Shown in pieces: positions 59,815-64,000 of a stretch of DNA of 64,000 nt. Position numbers and translations under genes: made by a program. Location of the stretch: positions 248,001 to 312,000 of the forward strand of contig NZ_PVTG01000003.1 of NCBI RefSeq assembly GCF_003002915.1. The letters run 5' to 3'. The notes beneath the pieces are model-generated. The model had not been told where the DNA came from. It saw only the letters and a list, made by a program, of their open reading frames with translations, and searched no databases. Source of the DNA: Geodermatophilus tzadiensis. GTDB lineage: Bacteria > Actinomycetota > Actinomycetes > Mycobacteriales > Geodermatophilaceae. Within the stretch, counting starts at the first letter, position 1, and each line of letters starts with the position of its first letter.

Positions 59815-59940
59815 ATGCGTGTCGAGGAACGTCCGATGATCCGCTGGGTGCCGGTGACCGACCGGGCCGGCCGACGGCACATGGAGATGCGCTGGGAGCT
59901 GCCGCCGGTGGCGGCCGCCGCGCCCCCGCGCGCGTCCTGA
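59815..59940 (+). CDS. Small protein of unknown function (41 aa)
   Basis: ATG 59815 lies seven bases after AGAGGTGG. The 41-codon frame reads MRVEERPMIRWVPVTDRAG, then RRHMEMRWELPPV and a short Ala/Pro tail. Two Trp in similar RW contexts and mixed charges look like a real folded mini-protein. The start region is less GC-rich than usual, consistent with a promoter. No family is recognised. Confidence 0.5.
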   Translation: MRVEERPMIRWVPVTDRAGRRHMEMRWELPPVAAAAPPRAS

Positions 59941-59952
59941 CGACGGACGGCG

Positions 59953-59978
59953 GGTTCCCCGCCGCGGGACACGGGTAG
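59953..59978 (+). promoter_or_regulatory. Sigma-B-like promoter of the stress-type SDR
   Basis: GGTTCC (59953-59958), 14 bases, GGGTAG (59973-59978) resembles the GNNT-N14-16-GGGTA stress-sigma consensus. The gene it serves belongs to a family that includes general stress proteins. Confidence 0.4.
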
Positions 59979-60047
59979 GCGGGACGGCGACGCGGTGCCG
60001 GGGGAGACGACCCCGGCGCCCGCCCGCCCCCACCCCGAGGAGAACCC

Positions 60048-60905
60048 GTGTCGTCACCCCGCCCCGAGAGCCAGCCCGAGCAGCAGCAGACCCCGCCCGG
60101 GACGCTGGGCGAGATGGACCCCAAGCCCGACCACGGTGAGGAGACCTACCGCGGCTCGGGCAAGCTCACCGGCAAGGCCGCCGTCATCACCGGCGGCGAC
60201 AGCGGCATCGGCCGCGCGGTCGCGATCGCCTTCGCCCGCGAGGGCGCCGACGTCCTCATCTCCTACCTCTCCGAGCACGAGGACGCCGAGGACACGGCGA
60301 AGTACGTGCGCGAGGCCGGCCGCAAGTGCGTGCTCGTCGCCGGTGACCTCTCCGACCGGGCGCACGCCAAGACGATCATCCCGAAGGCCGTCGAGGAGTT
60401 CGGCAAGGTCGACGTCCTGGTCAACAACGCCGCCTTCCAGATGTCGCACGACACCCTGGACGAGGTCTCCGACGAGGAGTGGGACCACACCGTCGCCACC
60501 AACCTCACGGCGATGTTCGTGCTGTGCAAGGACGCGATCCCGCACATGCCCTCGGGCGGGTCGATCATCAACTCGTCGTCGGTGAACTCCGACATGCCGA
60601 GCCCCAGCCTGGCGCCCTATGCAATGACCAAGTCCGGGATCGCCAACTTCACGGCGAGCCTCGCGCAGATGTACGCCGACAAGGGCATCCGGGCCAACAG
60701 CGTGGCGCCCGGACCGGTGTGGACCCCGCTGATCCCCGCGACCATGCCCGAGGAGAAGGTGGCCAGCTTCGGCCAGCAGGTGCCGATGGGCCGCGCCGGG
60801 CAGCCGGCCGAGCTGGCGCCTGTGTACGTGCTGCTGGCCAGCGACGAGGCGTCCTACGTCTCGGGCGCCCGCGTCGCCGTCACCGGCGGCAACCCGATCC
60901 TCTGA
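60048..60905 (+). CDS. General-stress-type short-chain dehydrogenase
   Basis: 285 residues from GTG 60048 (GAGGAG upstream). The N-terminal ~40 residues (Pro/Gln-rich, then MDPKPDHGEETYRGSGKLTGK) are characteristic of the YhdF/YdaD stress SDR group. TGGDSGIGRAVA (cofactor), NNAAFQ, SSSVNSD and YAMTKSG catalytic Tyr/Lys are present. Substrate uncertain. Confidence 0.9.
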   Translation: MSSPRPESQPEQQQTPPGTLGEMDPKPDHGEETYRGSGKLTGKAAVITGGDSGIGRAVAIAFAREGADVLISYLSEHEDAEDTAKYVREAGRKCVLVAGDLSDRAHAKTIIPKAVEEFGKVDVLVNNAAFQMSHDTLDEVSDEEWDHTVATNLTAMFVLCKDAIPHMPSGGSIINSSSVNSDMPSPSLAPYAMTKSGIANFTASLAQMYADKGIRANSVAPGPVWTPLIPATMPEEKVASFGQQVPMGRAGQPAELAPVYVLLASDEASYVSGARVAVTGGNPIL

Positions 60906-60918
60906 GGGGGCAGGCGAC

Positions 60919-60974
60919 GGCCTCCCTGCAGGGGCCCGCCGCGAGCTCGCGAGCGGTGGGGGGCAGGGAGGTCC
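60919..60974 (-). repeat. Stop-proximal palindromic element, copy H (after mmuM)
   Basis: Minus strand: GGACC begins nine bases after the mmuM TGA, the largest offset of the eight. Outer stem CCTCCCTGC/GCAGGGAGG and inner CCCACC/GGCGGG; loop with GCGAGCTCGC as in copy A. It lies between convergent genes. Confidence 0.9.
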
Positions 60975-60983
60975 TTCTGCAGG

Positions 60984-61907
60984 TCACCTGATCATCGCCG
61001 CGAGCCCGGCGATGCCCGCGGGGCCCACCCGGCAGCAGCCGCCGACCAGCCGGGCGCCGGCGCCGACCCACCCCGGGACGGCGCCGGCGTCGACCCCGCC
61101 GGTCCCGGTCCACCGCCGGCCGACGGCGTCCCAGCCCTCGCCGCTGTTGGGATAGGCCACCAGCGGCTTCCCGGACGACGCCGCGGCCGCCAGCGACGGG
61201 CCCACCGCGTCCGGCGGCACGCAGTTCACCCCCACGGCCACCACGACGTCGACGCCGCGGGCCATCGCGAACACCTCGCCCGCCGGCTCCCCGCGCCGGG
61301 TGCGGGCCACGCCGTCGGCGCCCACGACCGTGGTCAGCGACAGCCACACGGGCACGCCGAGGTCGGTGGCCTCGGCCAGCAGCGCCTCCGCCTCGGCGGC
61401 CGCCGGCACGGTCTCGCAGGCCAGCACGTCGGCGCCGGCCTCGGCGAGCGCGGCCATCCGCGGCCGGTGGAACGCGCGCAGGTCGGCCACCGAGAGCCGG
61501 TCGGCGTAGGCGCCGGTGTACTCCGACCCGTCGGCCAGCGCCGCGCCGTAGGGCCCCACCGAGCCGGCCACCCAGCTCCCGGGGGCGCCCCGGCGGGCCA
61601 GCTCCACCGAGCGGGCCACCAGCCCCAGCGCCTCGTCCCGGCCGATGCCGGCCGCGCCGAACCCCTCCACGGTCGCCTGGTAGCTGGCCGTCGTCGCCAC
61701 CTGGGCGCCGGCCGCGGCGAAGGCGGCGTGCGCCCCGACCACCGCGTCGGGCTCGTCGCGCAGCAGCCGGGCCGACCACAGCGCCGAGGACACGTCGTGC
61801 CCGCGCGCCTCCAGCTCGGTGGACAGCCCGCCGTCGAGGACGACGGGTCCGGCGGCCAGGGCATCTGCGAGGGCATCGGCGAGGGCATCGGCGAGCGGCG
61901 GGGTCAC
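60984..61907 (-). CDS. mmuM: Homocysteine S-methyltransferase
   Basis: 307 residues from GTG 61907. [17 protein letters not shown] opens the Hcy-binding barrel. Zinc ligands are Cys in VGVNCVPPD and the CC pair in VGGCCRVGP. It methylates homocysteine, probably from S-methylmethionine. Just after the start lies a 12-base tandem repeat coding ADAL three times (about 61861-61898). Confidence 0.9.
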   Translation of the reverse strand: MTPPLADALADALADALAAGPVVLDGGLSTELEARGHDVSSALWSARLLRDEPDAVVGAHAAFAAAGAQVATTASYQATVEGFGAAGIGRDEALGLVARSVELARRGAPGSWVAGSVGPYGAALADGSEYTGAYADRLSVADLRAFHRPRMAALAEAGADVLACETVPAAAEAEALLAEATDLGVPVWLSLTTVVGADGVARTRRGEPAGEVFAMARGVDVVVAVGVNCVPPDAVGPSLAAAASSGKPLVAYPNSGEGWDAVGRRWTGTGGVDAGAVPGWVGAGARLVGGCCRVGPAGIAGLAAMIR

Positions 61908-61959
61908 GGCCCCATCCTCCCGTCCTGCACCCGGCGGCCGTGACCCGCAGGATCGGACC

Positions 61960-62454
61960 GTGGTGTTCATCTGGAGCAGTGGCTGGGGTCCCCGCCGTCG
62001 TCGCCGCGGGTACGGGCCCCGGCCGGGCTGGGGACCGCGCTACGCCTACGGGCCCCCGCCGGGCCGCTACCGCCGGGGGTACGACCGCGACGGCAGCTGC
62101 CTGCGCGACCTGCTCTTCCTCAACACCGGCTGCTGCCTGGCCAACGCCATCGGCTGCGGCGTCGAGGGCCTGTTCCTGGTGCCGACGACGGCGCGGCACG
62201 TGCACGCCGCCGGCACCGGCACCCGCGGGTCGCGCCTGGCTGACCGGCTGGTCGCCGCCGTCCGCGTCTACCAGCGCGAGATCAGCCCGCGGCGGCCACC
62301 GTGCTGCGCGTTCAGCCCCACCTGCTCCGCCTACGCCGTCGAGGCGCTGCAGCGGCACGGCGCCCGCCGCGGGACCTGGCTCACCCTGCGCCGGCTGCTG
62401 CGCTGTCACCCGCGCGCCACCGGCGGCGCCGACCCGGTGCCCGCCGCCGCCTGA
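61960..62454 (+). CDS. yidD: Membrane protein insertion efficiency factor YidD with N-terminal extension
   Basis: 164 residues from GTG 61960 (or 163 from GTG 61963). The C-terminal ~70 residues are YidD ([44 protein letters not shown]). The first ~90 are unusual: a Gly/Arg/Tyr/Pro-rich stretch, then [26 protein letters not shown] with four Cys and a hydrophobic character. YidD usually lies between rnpA and yidC; here it stands alone. It may be a second copy or relocated gene. Confidence 0.85.
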   Translation: MVFIWSSGWGPRRRRRGYGPRPGWGPRYAYGPPPGRYRRGYDRDGSCLRDLLFLNTGCCLANAIGCGVEGLFLVPTTARHVHAAGTGTRGSRLADRLVAAVRVYQREISPRRPPCCAFSPTCSAYAVEALQRHGARRGTWLTLRRLLRCHPRATGGADPVPAAA

Positions 62455-62492
62455 GCGCGCCCGCCGTCCGGGTGCGGGACGGCGTCCGGGAC

Positions 62493-63074
62493 TCAGCCCG
62501 CGAACCGGTAGTGGTTCGCCACGACGCCGGTGGTGGTCGCCACGGACTCGACGAGCTCCCAGCGCAGGTGCGCTCCCGCCGGGAACAGGGTGCGCCCGCA
62601 GCCGAGCGCGACCGGGGCGACGGTCAGCCAGGCGTCGTCGACCAGGCCCGCGGGCAGCAGGGTGGCCAGCAGGTCGGGGCTGCCGAGCACGGTGAGGTCC
62701 AGGTCGGTGGCGGCCTTGAGCTCGGCGACCGTGTCCGCGGCGTCGCCGGCGAGCAGGGTCGAGTTGACCCACGTGGGCGTGTAGCCGGTGTCGCGGGAGG
62801 CGACGTACTTCGGCTTGGCGTCGAGCACCGGGCCGAACGGGTTGTCGGTGGTCCCGGCCCAGGCCGCCTGCAGCGACTCGTAGGTGCGGCGGCCGAACAG
62901 CATCCCGCCCTCGGCGGCCAACCCGCGGCCCATCACCTCGCCGAGGACGGAGTCGACGTAGGGCCCGAACCAGCCGCCGTGGGCGAAGCCGCCCCGGGTG
63001 TCCTCGTCCGGGGCGCCCGGTGCCTGCACGACACCGTCCAGGCTGACGTGCTCGACGATCGTGACGGTGCCCAT
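62493..63074 (-). CDS. RibD C-terminal/dihydrofolate-reductase-like protein
   Basis: 193 residues from ATG 63074 (GAGGAGG five bases upstream). VTIVEHVSLDGVVQAPGAPDED, GGMLFGRRTYESL, YTPTWVNSTLL and LDLTVLGSPDLLATLLPAGLVDD match the RibD C-terminal reductase-like family. Probably an NADPH-dependent reductase of unknown substrate. Divergent from an HxlR regulator with a shared dyad. Confidence 0.85.
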   Translation of the reverse strand: MGTVTIVEHVSLDGVVQAPGAPDEDTRGGFAHGGWFGPYVDSVLGEVMGRGLAAEGGMLFGRRTYESLQAAWAGTTDNPFGPVLDAKPKYVASRDTGYTPTWVNSTLLAGDAADTVAELKAATDLDLTVLGSPDLLATLLPAGLVDDAWLTVAPVALGCGRTLFPAGAHLRWELVESVATTTGVVANHYRFAG

Positions 63075-63095
63075 GGCCGCCTCCTCTGCGGTAGT

Positions 63096-63135
63096 CGCTA
63101 CGTAAGAAGTAGTAACCACTAGGAGATCCGTAGCG
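63096..63135. promoter_or_regulatory. Nested dyad operator between the RibD-C gene and the HxlR gene
   Basis: CGCTACG (63096-63102) pairs with CGTAGCG (63129-63135), and TAGT (63110-63113) pairs with ACTA (63118-63121), both on the axis at 63115.5. It lies in a low-GC 80-base divergent gap. It is a likely HxlR binding site. A -10-like TACCGT (63143-63148) sits six bases before the HxlR GTG. Confidence 0.6.
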
Positions 63136-63154
63136 CAAGGGGTACCGTCGCGGC

Positions 63155-63820
63155 GTGCCGGACCGCCGCAGCTACGACGACCCGTGCGGGATCGCACGGG
63201 CTCTCGACGTGGTGGGGGAGCGCTGGGCGCTGCTCGTCGTCCGGGAGCTGCTGCTCGGTCCCAAGCGGTACACCGACCTCGCCCGCGGCCTGCCGGGGAG
63301 CAGCCCCACGGTGCTCAGCCAGCGCCTGCGCGACCTCGAGGCGGCCGGCCTCGTGACCCGGTCGGGAACCGGGCCGCCCGTGGGCGGCCGGGTGTACGAG
63401 CTCACCGACCGCGGGCGCGCGCTCGACGACGTCCTGCTCGCGCTCGGCCGCTGGGGGTCGCGCACCGTCCAGACGTCGGCGGGCGAGCTCGGCACCGACG
63501 CGTTCGTGCTGGCCCTGCGCACCACCGTCGACCCGGCCCGGCTCGCGGGCTGGTCCGCGCGGGTGGAGCTCCGGGTGGAGGAACCCGCCGGCACCGACCG
63601 GATCGCCCTCACCGTCGGCGACGGGCGGCTGAGCGCGGTCCGCGGCGCGGCCCCGGGTGCCGACGCCTCCCTCGCCGGACCCGCCGCCGTGCTGCGCCCC
63701 GTGGCCTTCGGGCGACGCCCCCTCGACGCCGCGCTGGCGGCGGGCGACCTGCGGGTCGACGGCGACGCCGCGGTGGTGCGCCGGCTGCTCGCCGCCGTCG
63801 TCCCGCCCGTGCCCGCCTGA
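63155..63820 (+). CDS. HxlR-family transcriptional regulator with SCP2-like C-terminus
   Basis: 221 residues from GTG 63155, probably leaderless. HxlR winged helix: CGIARALDVVGERWALLVVRELLLGPKRYTDLARGLPG and VLSQRLRDLEAAGLVTR. After ~105 a second domain (LALRTTVDPARLAGWSARVELRVE) resembles the SCP2-like C-terminus common in this subgroup. It likely represses the divergent RibD-C gene. Ligand unknown. Confidence 0.85.
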   Translation: MPDRRSYDDPCGIARALDVVGERWALLVVRELLLGPKRYTDLARGLPGSSPTVLSQRLRDLEAAGLVTRSGTGPPVGGRVYELTDRGRALDDVLLALGRWGSRTVQTSAGELGTDAFVLALRTTVDPARLAGWSARVELRVEEPAGTDRIALTVGDGRLSAVRGAAPGADASLAGPAAVLRPVAFGRRPLDAALAAGDLRVDGDAAVVRRLLAAVVPPVPA

Positions 63821-63844
63821 ACCGAGACCGCCAGACTGGACACC

Positions 63845-64000
63845 GTGCCCGCCAGCGACGACACGCCCGGCGACCTCCCGGTCACCGGCTCCCTCGTCGT
63901 CCCGGCCGGCGCGCTGTCGTGGCGGTTCTCCCGCTCGTCGGGACCGGGCGGGCAGGGCGTGAACACCGCCGACTCGCGGGTCGAGCTGTCGGTGTCCCCC
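63845..64000 (+). CDS. arfB: Ribosome rescue peptidyl-tRNA hydrolase ArfB (YaeJ), 5' part
   Basis: The frame from GTG 63845 runs off the right edge after 52 codons. The release-factor GGQ motif in SSGPGGQGVNTADSRVEL is complete. This small class-I-like release factor hydrolyses peptidyl-tRNA on stalled ribosomes. The N-terminal ~17 residues are disordered-looking; the C-terminal basic tail is outside the window. Confidence 0.85.
   Translation, partial: MPASDDTPGDLPVTGSLVVPAGALSWRFSRSSGPGGQGVNTADSRVELSVSP

Overview
The window is very GC-rich with strong third-position G/C bias and frequent GTG starts. It carries core-gene neighbourhoods typical of Actinobacteria: bldD next to pyrR, then mihF-gmk-rpoZ-coaBC-metK-priA-def-fmt-rsmB-rpe-rib. 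Gene content and order fit a member of the Geodermatophilaceae (Blastococcus, Modestobacter or Geodermatophilus type); this assignment is inference from gene content. No rRNA, tRNA, CRISPR array, phage or insertion sequence was seen.

Layout. 1-6.6 kb: the 3' part of a peptide zinc metalloprotease-like membrane protein, a large LuxR/LAL regulator with a possible coupled leader ORF, two small unknown genes and the c-di-GMP-responsive regulator BldD. 6.7-16.3 kb: a complete pyrimidine operon pyrR-pyrB-pyrC-carA-carB-pyrD-pyrF, headed by a PyrR-type RNA hairpin and linked throughout by start/stop overlaps. 16.3-24.3 kb: housekeeping genes mihF, gmk, rpoZ, coaBC, metK, a two-gene regulatory operon, priA and def. 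24.3-32.2 kb: fmt-rsmB, then rpe-ribD-ribE-ribBA-ribH-hisE as one coupled chain, followed by hisG. 32.3-47.2 kb: mixed accessory genes, including an SSI-like inhibitor, a divergent DUF2877/PucR pair, a polysaccharide deacetylase, an HTH-MurA fusion, transporters and small proteins. 47.3-64 kb: malQ and a divergent MerR gene, a flavinoid oxidoreductase with a trehalose-synthase-like enzyme, a GAF-ANTAR protein, tandem TSUP permeases, a DUF3516 helicase, a stress-type SDR, homocysteine methyltransferase, a long YidD, an HxlR/RibD-C pair and the start of arfB at the right edge.

The most striking signal is a family of eight 55-57 bp palindromes plus one truncated copy. Each full copy starts a fixed short distance (4 nt in six of eight) after the stop codon of a gene and always has the same orientation relative to that gene. 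The outer stem differs between copies but stays paired through compensatory changes. This looks like a dispersed RNA-structured 3'-end element: a terminator or processing signal, or a mobile palindrome that targets stop codons. It ties together otherwise unrelated genes (rpoZ, priA, hisE, hisG, the murA-like gene, an FMN-binding protein, a small acidic protein and mmuM).

Other points of interest: an HTH-MurA fusion with all key catalytic residues retained; a class-1-like dihydroorotate dehydrogenase with no pyrK beside it; a probable CTG start for fmt; several strong dyad operators (before the HTH operon at 20.6 kb, at the rpe promoter, before the MerR gene, and in the RibD-C/HxlR gap); and -10-like boxes 6-8 nt upstream of several starts, suggesting leaderless mRNAs.
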